From contig NC_135259.1 in NCBI RefSeq assembly GCF_964204865.1, positions 2,976,001 through 3,040,000 on the forward strand: a stretch of DNA of 64,000 bases, given 5' to 3'. The translations under genes and the position numbers were made by a program. The notes beneath the pieces were generated by a model. That model saw only the letters and a list, made by a program, of their open reading frames with translations, was not told where the DNA came from and made no database searches. Positions 25,047 to 37,000 of the stretch are shown here, in pieces (position 1 is the stretch's first letter; each line of letters opens with the position of its first letter). Origin of the DNA: Styela clava (Eukaryota; Chordata; Ascidiacea; Stolidobranchia; Styelidae).

Positions 25047-26844
25047 GTTTAGCTGATGATCACGCGATACTGACCCTGTTTATCTGACTGAGCGTGCAAT
25101 TCTGCAAGAAAAAATAAAAGAATAAAAATAAACATCGATGTCCACGGTGATGCGACATGCGAGGCACTGGGAACTGGGGAAATATAGCTCACTAAAATTA
25201 GGATGATGACCAAATCTTAGTGGCTTGAAAAATAAAACATCAAAACGCGACTCATGATTTCAGTGTTCACAAATTTCAGCAAAAGGAACGTGAAAATTAA
25301 CAAAACGTAGAATTTTCGAATAATTTTTAACAAAACTATTCTAATGCCAAATGCCATAAAAAAGACTAGTTTATAATAACAGCAACCAAATCGTAATTAT
25401 AACTCAGACGTTACTATGTTTTAACCCATACCTATAATTATATAAATAGGTATCTGTACAAAATTTTGAAATATACAAAGACAAAAACCATCTGTAGTAC
25501 CATTCTTCTGGACCACCGCAAGTGAAACGTTCAAAACAGAAAAAACGACTCAAATAGATTTCCAGCTAACATGGGTGGCGCACGATTTTTCACTAAATGT
25601 GTCACACAATATATCAAAATATAGTATATTACAATTTTATAGAAGTTCTAGGAAATACCTACAGATGTTCCACGTCAGATTGCGGTTTCACGATTATGTT
25701 TAATGATAAGAAATTCAACAAAATATAAATCAGTGAGCACGTATTTGGTTTTATGATGAGTTTTTTGCAACAATACGATCTCTTAAATAACGTAAGATTT
25801 GTAAACAGTAGGAAGTCTGCTAATGTTATTCCTAAAGCATGCTTCATTCATCTTGGCGTAATAGATAGGTATTTGAAAAGAAAACTGAAAGCTTAAAATC
25901 ACAAGAAACTGTGTAAAATATCCTTGTTGTGTCTCTTCACTATTTTCTCACTTTGACAAAACTATACGATTAAGATATTTTACTTCCTCACGCTTTGATT
26001 CTCGTAATAACCCAGCTTCACTTTTGAACAATAAGTTTTGTTACTATTATTATCACTTTATTATTCTTTATCTAAAAGTCGATATCGGAATTTCGATCTT
26101 CACCCAAACTTGGAATGCTAATTCTGTTTGTTTATAGTTGCTCATTCAATACAACAGCACAGTATAGACTCAAAAATTGATAATATAGGTACTTACCTAA
26201 TAGCAAGTCACAATATTTCAAATATAAAATCGTCGATCGTATATGGGCCGACGAGCCGCTTATTTTGCTTACAATTTCATACATTACACGAGTAATCAAT
26301 CGAAGCGCTCAATACCTAAAGTTTATTGGGAAATAAAATTTAAAAAGCAAAAGTATCTCGAACATTCAAAACCACAGACGAGAAAACACTACTTCGTACA
26401 AAGACGTACAGTGTAAGAACTTTATGAAAGCCTATAAAATATTGAAGACGTCTCAGATGTGTTTACTGTCATAAAATGTAAAAAGAAACAGTTGGTTAAA
26501 CTAGTATTTGGTGAATTCAGTTCTAGAAAACTTCTACAACGCTTAACAATCATCAATGGGTTCTATAATGTGTGGTGCATTTGCTACATTGGAGTTGCAT
26601 TTCTTTTCTTAGAATTTTGTACACAAGCATTCGCCGGGCGAGATATATGTTATAATACAACAAAATAAAATACCTACTGTGTTAAATCGTGAGCTTTTCG
26701 ATATAAAAAACTGTGAAATACTAGCTGTCTTTGTTTCTTTCTATACGTCCAACTACTCGAAGTACTTGAAATTTAAGGGTGAAAATTGATAGTAGTTTTG
26801 TAAAATTAATACTACAGATCAAAAATTTCTTCATCACTAAATTG
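25047..26844. other. Intergenic between carboxylesterase 1 and sulfatase remnant
   Basis: AT-rich sequence matching copy B 39849-41657. No gene recognised; short open frames are not conserved in a way that suggests coding. Confidence 0.45.
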
Positions 26845-28971
26845 TTATTCCTCGTTATAGTTGCATTTGCATAAAGGTGGGTTACAGCATGGAGCATCGT
26901 TGGTATATGGTTTGTCAATTTCTGATTCTACGGCCAATATACTCGCATTGTGAGCTTGTACCTGTTGAACAACCAATTTTAACACTTTCTGATATCTTCA
27001 CTTTCTGGATCCAACGGAAATGATTCCTGGGGATCTTTCTCGATGTCATATATGAGTGGTATATCTTGCTTCGAAGCTTTAGTTACTATATCGTAAATTG
27101 CATCTTGAACAATTGAACTGGTATAGTCGCAACGAATCATTTCATCAAGTTTCTCCATAATATCCACTGAATTAAATATCCAAATTATTTTCTACTCATA
27201 CAACATTTCAGATACGATGTTATTAGCATTTGTACGAAAGAGTGTGGACATAAAAAATCGAATCCACAAATCGATTTCAATTGTTCAATACTTCGAGATG
27301 ATAAAAGCCCATTACCTTTTTTTCTCTGGGCGTATGAGAACCGATATTTCACCTAAAACTTTGCTGTTATATTTGAATTAAACAGGAACATTTCAACGTG
27401 CTTGGCCGCGGATTGACTAGGATCGACGACGCGGGCCGCAAACCAACAAATTAGGTACAAAATTGATATTTAAGACAGCATAAAAACTCTCGTCCGTTAG
27501 TCGTGCGCAAAAAGCTGATTTGTTAACTTTCATTTTTTTTTAAATTGCTGCTAATTATTTCACAAGCCTTCAACATAAACTATATAATAAAGCTTCCTTC
27601 AACGAAATGACGCAAGGATTTCGTAATCATCTCACTTACGGCAAAGCTTGCTTTCACAAGTCTTGTTTGCTCTTCACAAGTTTTGATGATTACATATGAG
27701 AAAAAAAATTGTTGTTTCATCAGTGAAAATTTTAATGGCGATACCTTTTCGTGACGAATTGTTTTACTATAGATATGGTATTTTCCCTGTGTAATGAGCC
27801 GTAATATCGTCGGATGTTGTATCATGTTCGAACAGCGATAATTGCGCAACATATGAAACACTGAACCTTGTTATTATAATTTCACACAAAACACAGATCC
27901 TCCCATTTCTCATATACTCTCAATATTCTGTGCTCTTCCAAACATTCACGCTCCATGGATGCATGCACATATGCAGAATTAATGGATCATAACTGCACAC
28001 TTCAAGTTCAATGATCTGACCGAAACTTGTTTATTTCGTCACAATAAGAACCAAATGAAAATTATTGAATTTACAGTTTAACTATTAATAAAATATGAAC
28101 ACGATCAAACTCATAGTTGACATCGTACTATTTTAGTTTTTTTGGGGAAAAATCTAAATCACGACGCGGGCCGCAAAAAATTGCTTTGAGGGTCGCATGC
28201 GGCCCGCGGGCCGCGTGTTGGAGACCCCTGGACTATGTCATTATTGATATAAATGCTAGATATATATTGATATAAATACTATAATTCAATGACATTAATT
28301 TCCGTATCTTACCTGCCAATCGGAATTTATAAAAATGAATTTTGTACTGTTGATGCCTGGCGGCTGTTAGTACGCCGCTATGGTAAAAGAACAAGGTTTC
28401 ATCATTAGATTCTGATTTAAGTCCTTTGATAACTTCATCATTCACGTGGCCATCTATGGTTAAATTATGACGTTCGATGTAGTTGGAACCTATATTGTTT
28501 TTGCATTTTTTAGTAAGATGAATGAAAAATAATTAAGTTAAAAACAATTCAGTTAAAATTAAAAATTAATTGCATGCACTAAATTCTGAATCTATATTAT
28601 TATTATACTGATTATTTAAAACAATATTTTGTCCGAAGTAAAAATTAGGTTTTCAACTTTTGAATTACCTGCTATTTTTAAAACAGTTGGGAAGATGTCC
28701 AATGAACTAAGAACAGCGTCACTAACAATACCAGGCTTTATAGTTCCAGGCCACCAAGCCACGGCTGGTATTCGAATTCCTCCTTCCCACGTGCTTGTTT
28801 TCCCGCCTCGAAATACGCCAGGAGATCCACCGTCTCCACATCCGTCCAACTTGGGTCCGTGATCAGATAGAAAAATTACTAGGGTTCGTTGCTCCATTTT
28901 CAGATCAATCAGTTGGTCCATAATTTCATTAATTGAAGATCCCATTTCATTGACCATATCACCATATATTC
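26845..28971 (-). pseudogene. Arylsulfatase A-like pseudogene: 5'-truncated, frameshifted (copy A)
   Basis: Minus-strand exons 28669-28971, 28313-28489 and 26845-27166 correspond to exons 5, 6 and 7 of the complete gene at 41658-47824. Exons 1-4, which hold the metal-binding Asp pair, the CTPSR active-site cysteine and GKWHLG, are absent: the duplication ends at 29193, in the intron before exon 5. Exon 7 is 322 nt against 323 nt in the intact gene. One base is missing near 26990, so after PLDPESE the frame shifts and stops quickly, removing about 40 residues including the CCNP motif. Exons 5 and 6 remain open. It cannot encode an active sulfatase. A truncated transcript is possible but not suggested by anything seen. 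Confidence 0.88.
27428..28230. mobile_element. hAT MITE in last intron of the sulfatase remnant (copy A)
   Basis: The right end reads CAGGGGTCTCCAACACGCGG in reverse, followed by GACTATGT. The left end is altered compared with copy B (42258-43062): copy A begins directly with GACGCGGGCCGC, so the original terminus was lost or replaced. Confidence 0.6.
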
Positions 28972-29094
28972 CTTGAAATTAAATGAAATAATATGCATTT
29001 GCTCAAGCGGCCTTTCCCGCTCAAAATTATTACAACTTTGATTGTTTTTATACCAATAAAACTGAAGTGTAAATGAGAGTGCTTACAAATTATA

Positions 29095-29193
29095 CATGGT
29101 GTCTCAAAAGTAAGTATACACTTCAAATGTTGATTTGTCTTTCAGTTACTCATCCTAGAGCTATCATTTCTTCAGAAAACATAGTATGGATAA
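29095..29193. mobile_element. Truncated mariner-type end at the right edge of copy A
   Basis: ATGGTGTCTCAAAAGTAAGT follows a TA and matches the left end of the complete element at 43933-44522. The match breaks at 29193, where three unmatched bases lead into the hAT fragment. The remaining 490 bp of the element are missing here. Confidence 0.75.
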
Positions 29194-29196
29194 CTG

Positions 29197-29424
29197 ATCA
29201 CCTTTCCATCAGTAAATGGGGTAATTTTAGATATATATAATAAAAAACTCGCTGAAGAACACCAAGATCATCTATCTCATTAAAAAACACTATAAACTAT
29301 GATTTGTCTTCTTATTTGGTCTGTAATATATTCGTTTCTGACTTTATATTTTTTTGTAGTGCAGGGGGGGCGATGAAGTTGTATAAACTACTTTAGGAGG
29401 GCGATGGTCAAAAAAGAACCACTG
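29197..29424. mobile_element. hAT end fragment at the duplication junction
   Basis: Read in reverse it starts CAGTGGTTC, continues TTTTTTGACCATCGCC, and matches the first 220 or so bp of the 22924-25046 element with only scattered differences. The inner end breaks near ATCACCTTTCC. Its outer terminus CACTG (plus strand 29420-29424) is followed immediately by the first base of copy B. Confidence 0.88.
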
Positions 29425-29425
29425 A

Positions 29426-31905
29426 CCTACGTGATATTATTTTCAAGGCTGTTGTGTTGGAGGATGTGCAAATGAGGTATTTAAAAAAGGCGGCCGGTAG
29501 CCTACATAAAATCAAATGAATATCAATGATCTGTCACCACTTATACAAATGTCCACATACAAAATACTATACCGCACAACAAGAGTTTAAAATGCCAAAG
29601 CAGGTGTAAACTAATGCCAATCATGAACAAGATCGAAAAATATTTAATGAAAAAAGGCGGAGGACGACATACGAGTGAGTCCCAGGCTGACCTACGGTTG
29701 TCTCGGATTTTGCTGACAACCACAGCGTGATAAGATAGAACGCCGTGTAAACGTGCTGGCTTCGTTTAAAACTGGAAACGGATGTAATTCACGCGAATGT
29801 CTGTGTGGTTCATTAAAATAGAAGTGAGTTGATAAGATATATTTCGTTAACCGTCACCTCCTGGTGACACAACAATAAAAAAAAGTTAAACAATTGCGAA
29901 ATGAATGATAACATTATACATACTGTTGTCACCTTAATTTGAGAGGATCATTACACTTGGTATATCGATTAAAAAAACGCAGGTAGTTTCAAAACGGTTT
30001 TGTAGCTGTAAGACGATAAAAGGCAAGTAAAGAAAGAAGGATAAAAGTAAAGCTGAACATAGGATTGGATCGGTGCTTCACAAACGGTGAGGTGCGCCCC
30101 TCATAGGGGGCGTAGACAATTTTTAAGGTGGCGTGAAGCGAATTAAGAGAAAAAAGATTTGTTAGATTTGATCTTGCCTGCTTTATTCGGAATATTTACA
30201 TTTCTTATTTTGTCAGCAAAAAACAACTACTTACGTTCCGTCCACGCATTTTCAACGTGTTTTTGAATAAAACATACTTTCGCCTTACTATCTGTTATTG
30301 TTAGCTAGTTCTTTTTGAGGTGAACTTTAGAACCACTGGATTAGATTGGTTAGCTTGATAAAATTATTTAGAGGCTTGAATTTGTTTTGTAGTTTTTATG
30401 CCGTCCCAATCGCTTTACCGCTGGTTGCGTTGGTTTTTTACGCAATTTCTCTTCTGCCATCATACGACATCATGCGACATCATGGCGACGTCTTTCGCGA
30501 CAACTTGGCGCCGAGTAATCACACTTTTCGCTTTTTCGGTTCCGAATCATCGCGAATGCGCTCCATCAGACTCCCAAAATTCAGAAAGCTAAAAATTTGC
30601 ACGCGTGTTTTTTTTTGTTCTGCATGCTTTTCCTGATTAATATGACCTGCACGACGCGACGCTGCAGAGTTACGTGTTGCAGAAACATCTTCGAGGCCTC
30701 GTTTGCAATCTTATATTGGAACAAAAAAGCAGCAAAATTTTCACTGGAGTTGATTTTGTTTGTACATGATTTGACATGTACATGTTTTTTATGCGAGATG
30801 TTTTATGTGCGCCTGTCTTACGCATAATGGGTGCCCAACAGCACTGCATTTCATTACGCAAATATATGATATATATTTTAAATGTTCCACCCATTTCAAC
30901 TTTTGGCCGGCACATTATTTGATAGTTTTACTTTGTGTGAAGTGTTTTTAAGTGTGTCTTGTTTTATCTAGAAGCACCGACATTGCGATATATTACGCAA
31001 ATATATGTTATTCTTTTCTGTTCCGGTCATTTCATTTCTTGCCAGTCCGCGAGTACACTTAATTTAATTTTACGGGTCCGCCAGGGTAGAAAGGTTGGAA
31101 ATCACTGGTTTAAAACACATTCCCCAGTTTACAGGCGCCCACTTGCGAAATCACCCATAAAATGAGCACTAAAAATTTTGCGAAAGTAAAGCATAGAAAG
31201 AATTTTTGCGGCAGTGTCTTCGATGTAAAAAAAGAATGCACAATGAACCATAGTATGTTTAACCGGAACGTGATAAATCTTAGTTTGCAGGTTATTTTTC
31301 TTTAAAAGAGCCGCATGAAATCGTGGCAAGAGGCATTCGCATGCGTGTCGCGGGTTGGCCGCCCCTGGTCTACGACAATGCAATAATCGAGATCAATTAT
31401 TCCCAATGAATCAGATGTTTCTTTAAAATACCAAATTCATTTTTATTTTTTCTGACCTTTGCCCTCATTACATTTTAGCTCAAAATTAGATTTTTTATTG
31501 TATGTGAACAAAAATCATAATGTAACTCTACTGAGTAAAAAAATCGCATATACATTATATCTTCTCTACAAAAAAGGCAAAGTTTTCATAAAATCATTTT
31601 AATTTCGATGATTTAGATTAGCTATATTCAACTGCAGGGTTTAATTTATCACTGGAGAGGAGGATTTTGCCTGCATGTATAGTGAATTTTGCAAGTGAGA
31701 AAGTACAAGTTTGCCACCTAACAGTTCATAACTTTGTTGGAATTGTAGCGCCCTTTGTTGCGAGAAAATGCGTCATGCTGAAACTGAGCCCAGTGCCAAG
31801 CTTAACACGATCACAAATACGATACCTTTTATCGGGAAACATTTCCGTAAGACTGAAAACGTATGCTCCAGAGATTAGCAAAGTATGGAAATAGTTGACA
31901 TGTGA
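29426..31905. mobile_element. Patchwork of hAT-derived ends in copy B left arm
   Basis: Counterpart of 12240-14720, nearly identical over about 1.9 kb. It carries the same transposon-like ends and no gene. Open frames of up to 96 codons are identical in the two copies, but so is the non-coding sequence around them, so this says nothing about coding. Confidence 0.5.
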
Positions 31906-31909
31906 TTAA

Positions 31910-32870
31910 TTAATGTTTTCCAATTTTGAATATTCGTATATTTGTTAAGATATATAATACGACGACAAGAATCAAGTACAGATAGAACTGTTGAGTATAT
32001 GTTTCGAAGACTGATGAATATATGGAAACATCTATGAAAGAATGATTAGAATTAGCAAAATGAAACCAATCAGAAAGTTCAAATGACATATGTGGCATAA
32101 AGGAGATTAGGAGAGTTATTTTAGGGCAATATTCCTGATACGGGGTTTCTATATTAATTAATTCGATTATTTCAGGAAATTTCTGCTTCAATACATCAAA
32201 GTTCCAAAGCCGTACGTTATTAGTGATTAAAATTTTATAGGTTCGAATATGAATTGTATTTAAATTTGTGGGTAGAACGTTTGATATGAAAATTATCTTT
32301 CGGTCATTGACTGTACTAGGGGCTAGGGCTGGTAATTTCAGTGAAAACACTTTAGGGTGGAATTAACCCGTGAACCGCAGCATGGCGTTTGACATAATAA
32401 GTTAGAATTTTAGTTGGTAACGCCATGATGGTTCGAAGTAATATCGCGTGATCTTACCCTAGTATTGCTCGAAATTATTCACGGATCGAGATAGTTTCAT
32501 AGTCGCTCTACTGCAAGGGATATGCAGCGTACTTTTAGTAAAACCTGATTTCATTATTAAATGTCATTTATGTGACAAAACTTCCAGTGTTCGATGTACA
32601 ACTTCTACTTTGATATATCATAAGGAACAGGATCAACTGCGATCGGGAGGTATAAGCTCTATCAGCTTGTCAGATTGTGTTCAACACGACCGGAAATATT
32701 ATTTCCGGTCGAAAGCGTTCGTCCCTACTTCCTGAAAAATATCGATATGCTAATATATCTTTGTGGCAGTATGCGCACTTTTTTAAATGACATTGAATAA
32801 ACGCTTTTGCAATAAAATCGTGAACAATATATTTTGACCGGAAACTGATTCGAAAAATTATCATTTTCAA
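31910..32870 (-). pseudogene. Unrecognised coding-like relic, copy B (146-codon frame)
   Basis: The minus-strand frame 32350-31910 encodes 146 residues with a C-terminal hydrophobic segment at about residues 118-137. A second open piece lies upstream at 32870-32670. The upstream end of the longer frame (LPALAPSTVNDRKIIFIS..) and NNVRLWNFDVLKQKFPEI look protein-like, faintly like a leucine-rich-repeat tail, but I cannot name it. In copy A one substitution stops this frame. Either a decayed gene, or a chance frame. Confidence 0.25.
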
Positions 32871-33051
32871 ACTTTCATAATCAGCAATACTAGTACTTTT
32901 GTTTTTTACATTATTGGGTGCTACCCAATAAAGTTGTACAAGTAAGTACGAAGTTGTACTGGTAAAAGTTACAAGTATTATGAACTACTTCCAATAGTTT
33001 GTTTTGCATTTATGTCAGCATATAAATAATTGTGCCTGAAGTGATCTATAA

Positions 33052-33912
33052 CAGGGGTGGCAACACGTCTCGAGCAGTCGATCGCGTCTGATGTTGAGTG
33101 AATTTTATTGGAATACCCTCCAAAATTGCCTCGAACCAGTTGTGTGTTTTACAACAGGAAGAATACTTTACAGTACTTTACACGCGCAAAATACAATATA
33201 CACATACAGTATTTGAGTCTGGGAAAGCCCGATAAAGCATATTACGTAACGAATGCAAGTTTTTCCGCTGCCGAGGTTTAAAAATTAAGTGACGAATATC
33301 GCGTGTCTAGACTGACAAACGTTCCTACAATAACTTCTGCAGTATACGAAAGTCATTGTCTCACTCCAAGAGTAGAGTGATAAATTTTATTTGCAATGGT
33401 AGCATCGGCATCAATATGCCCAATTTGTTCTAATTTTAAGCAAGCGAAGAATCGTATTTCGAGAAAATTGTAAATCAGATACTGAAGTTTGAGCAGTCAT
33501 GAAACATTCATGATTTAAGAATATTTATTTTTCGCTGTTCGGATAATACATGAATACTTGGCAAGGTTTCTTGAAAAATTTTTAACACCACTAAAAATTA
33601 ACGCTTATATCTGAATTGTATGATTTGAATAAATCTTAATTAAATAAATGATGAAACATTTACTCTGGGTACAATTAAATAATCAAATCAACAACTTGAA
33701 TGGAAAATAAAAAATGCAAATTTTGTGTCCATTTGAATAATAATGTCCCAACAAAGCCTTCTTATTGACAGCGGTATGTGCGTGTGTGCAGTTTGTTTGC
33801 TTTTATTCAGTACCCATTCGTTTTTGTTTATGACCTTATTACCGATCAGTCGATCGCGATCTATTTTGAAGATTTTAGTCGATCGCGGTCGAAAGCAGGT
33901 TGGCCACCCCTG
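33052..33912. mobile_element. Non-autonomous hAT element, copy B
   Basis: Left CAGGGGTGGCAACACG; right reads CAGGGGTGGCCAACCTGC in reverse. Flanks ATCTATAA / ATCTATAT. About 50 bp near 33170-33220 (TACTTTACAGTACTTTACAC..) are absent from copy A. Confidence 0.72.
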
Positions 33913-34027
33913 ATCTATATCATTGTGATTGAAATTGAATTTGGTTTATCTTAACGCTTTATTTAGAATTATCGACGGTCTTGAATAGTATTCATAATAT
34001 AAATAAACGTCACAACATTCCCCGAGT

Positions 34028-37000
34028 ATGAATCTGAAAAATATTTTTATTCGGTATTTTCTGGTGTCTATCCAGCTGGCGTATGTTACATCATCTGAGC
34101 AGGAAAAACAGCAACAAAAAAATGATAGATATCAAGTTTTCACAACAGGTGATTCATGTCATTTACCTCATTTTAGAACGGACAATATTATAGATATTTG
34201 TTTCATCAGGTTGTAGAAATTGAATGCACACTCCAATATCTCTTACTCACACCATTAGATCAATTTGTATATTGTTGCAAAATAAATTAAAATAAACAAA
34301 AAGCCCAAAGTGCTATATTGCATTTGATCAATCATAAATTTAGTTTATCTTTATCTGTATTTTTAGGCATTCAGGGTAATATCGTTGGAGAAGTTACGTC
34401 GGAAGCGGGAATTTTTTGGGGAATCCCATTCAGTCAACCACCGGTAGGTAATTACAGATGGAAGAAGCCAAGACCATGGAGAAGGTTCACAGACAACTTC
34501 TGGAACGCTACGTATAAAAGACCTGGCTGTCCCCAAGATTGCCCATATAAGAGAGGACGCAAATACCTGTGTGTTTTTGAGGTAAATTATGTATTTGTAC
34601 TTTTCATACTGCATTCGCAATTGTTGAAAATTTCGCCAGATAGTATATTTTTTATGGCGTAATCGAGTTTCTTGAGTTTGTGCGGGATCGGGATTCTAAT
34701 AGGCTATAATGCTATTTCTTGAGTATTATTAAAATTATAATTATTTGAGATATTCGTCAAATAATGGGATTCTTCAGTACTTTAAATATTGACTGCGTGA
34801 TGACGCCATGCTTTGCGGACTATCAATCTATAGATTTGTATATGGCATTTTATTGAAATCTAACTTGCAAACTCTCTGAACACTGCACCAAGAAACAAAA
34901 TTTAATTTTGCGAAAATATTTCGTCACAAATAAAAAAATGCGATTAATATTCTAGACATCGGAAGATTGTCTATACTTGAATATTTGGATACCAAGAAGA
35001 ATACTTGTCAAGAGGGATAACTCTACCAATATGAAAGGAGATCATTACATTATAAACAACGATATTAAAAACAACAGAAACAAATCATTAGCAGTGATGG
35101 TGTATTTTCACGGCGGAAATTTTTTACATGGCTCTAGTTCACAAATTATATACGACGGTCGATTTCTGGCACATAGAGGAGATGTCATTGTTGTAACAGC
35201 TAATTACAGGTAATTGTTACGAGTTTTTCTGTCTGACTTTATCCTGCAAAAGCGTGGTCAAATTATGGTGTTTTAAACTATCAGATAAAATAGCCTTACA
35301 AAAAAGTAAGAAATAACTGAATATTCACACGTCACTATGGCTTGAAAAATCATGGCATACCATGTTGTCAACAAAAATATACACCCGAAATCGGCGGATG
35401 AGGGATTCACATACTGCAACAATTGAATGTGAATGTGATGAATATTGTGATTAGATAGATCAGGATTGGGCAAATCACGGCCCGCGGGCCGGATCCGGGC
35501 CACCGAAGTGTTTCATCCGGCCCATCTCTAATGCCTGCTGAAATTACGACTGTAATTTTTTTGAATATTAATTTCCGTTCAAAATATTGATGAATATGAC
35601 GAATTTTTGTCCAAAATACATACCACAATTTTCCTTGTTTTATCCATACCTGAAAATAATGGGCAAAAAGGGCCACATATACCTCGAACTTACTCATTCG
35701 GAATATTTGCGTCGTTCTAAAACTCTGGCGTCTCTCCCAAGACTAGAGTTTAGGCCCGGAAATTAAGTTTTTTTTAGAAAGCTTCAAGGACTTTTTTGCA
35801 ATGCCGCAACACATGTGTTTTCATTCTGTTCAGTACATCAATTTTAGGACTTAAATCTGATTCTTCTGTGTACACTCACGTCACCTGCTAACATTCCAGT
35901 GTTATTCAATGAATCTCTTGCAGCAAATACCTATTGAAATACATCAGTGAAACGAAAAGGCAGGCGATTGTTATCGACGCCTGTTATTTGTAATTAAACT
36001 ATTTTTCATTAATACTTTCATCTTGAGTTTTAAACATCCGACCCAGTAATCATGTCTATTATCTGTAAGTGGCCCACTTAGAAAAGTAATTGCCCACCTC
36101 TGGGATATATAGATAAAGCCTATCCCGCGCGTAACACAGTTAAAATTTTGTGCTCATTACTCAAATCTAATGATCTATAACACAAAATTGTTACTGCGTG
36201 TCAAATGTCTGGAACCTGAGTTATAGGGGCCTATGATAACGTACAACAAGAATACATTTTTATGAAAAAATTTATTCATTCTCCTTAATATTAAATGTAA
36301 CGATGCATGTCATAAAAAAATAACTATACCCTTTTGTGCTACAGACTGGGGCCCCTTGGATATCTTGTGCAAGGAGAAGGGGATGATGCAGCTGTTGGTA
36401 ACTACGGGGCTTGGGACATCATTATGGCTCTGAAGTGGGTCCAGCGTAATATTCAGTATTTTGGAGGAAATCCAAATAAGGTATTCAATAGTTTTACATT
36501 TTATTGGCAGATTTGTTTATTTGAAAAAAACTTGTCGCTGATTGAACAACTTATTCATTGTATGACTGTATTTAACTAACGAATCCGATAATAAATAACC
36601 CTGGTTTATGGTAGTTGCACCCACTGATGTTATCACAAAGCAACTGTCAATGACATTCTGGTTTTCACAGGTAACAGCTTGCGGACAAAGTGCCGGAGCT
36701 GAAGTCATTGGCATTTTATTGACCACGTCATATGGTGATGGGCTTTTTCATCAAGTTATAATGGAGAGCAATCCTCTATCTGTTCCATATAGGAATATGT
36801 CTTCTGCAAAAGAATTTGGATCACAATTCGCTATAAAAGCAGGTTGTAATCCTCATGATATGAAATGTCTTCGAAATACGTGAGTATTTTAAGATATTTC
36901 AGTAAGATATTTAGTAATTTATATTTTGAAGAAAAATTGTAATAACGATGTATTTATTATTTCAGAAATGTTTCGAAAATAGTAAAGGCTTCTGTTGGAG

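Larger units (their letters stand above)
12239..29193. repeat. Tandem segmental duplication, copy A
   Basis: From ACCTACGTGATATTAT at 12239, the sequence matches copy B (from 29425) nearly base for base, in direct orientation, up to ATAGTATGGATAA at 29193. It carries carboxylesterase copy 1 (plus) and the last three sulfatase exons (minus). It is about 16.95 kb against 14.6 kb in copy B. The excess is explained mainly by a 2123-bp hAT element at 22924-25046 and a 204-bp foldback element at 16679-16882, both absent from B. Confidence 0.95.

Noticed and set aside
24713-25087. 124-codon plus-strand frame
   Set aside because: Lies across the right end of the copy-A hAT element and runs into its flank; absent from copy B; composition reflects the CGCCCCC-rich terminus.
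28629-28862. Open frame opposite sulfatase exon 5, repeated at 43461-43694
   Set aside because: Antisense shadow of a conserved coding exon.
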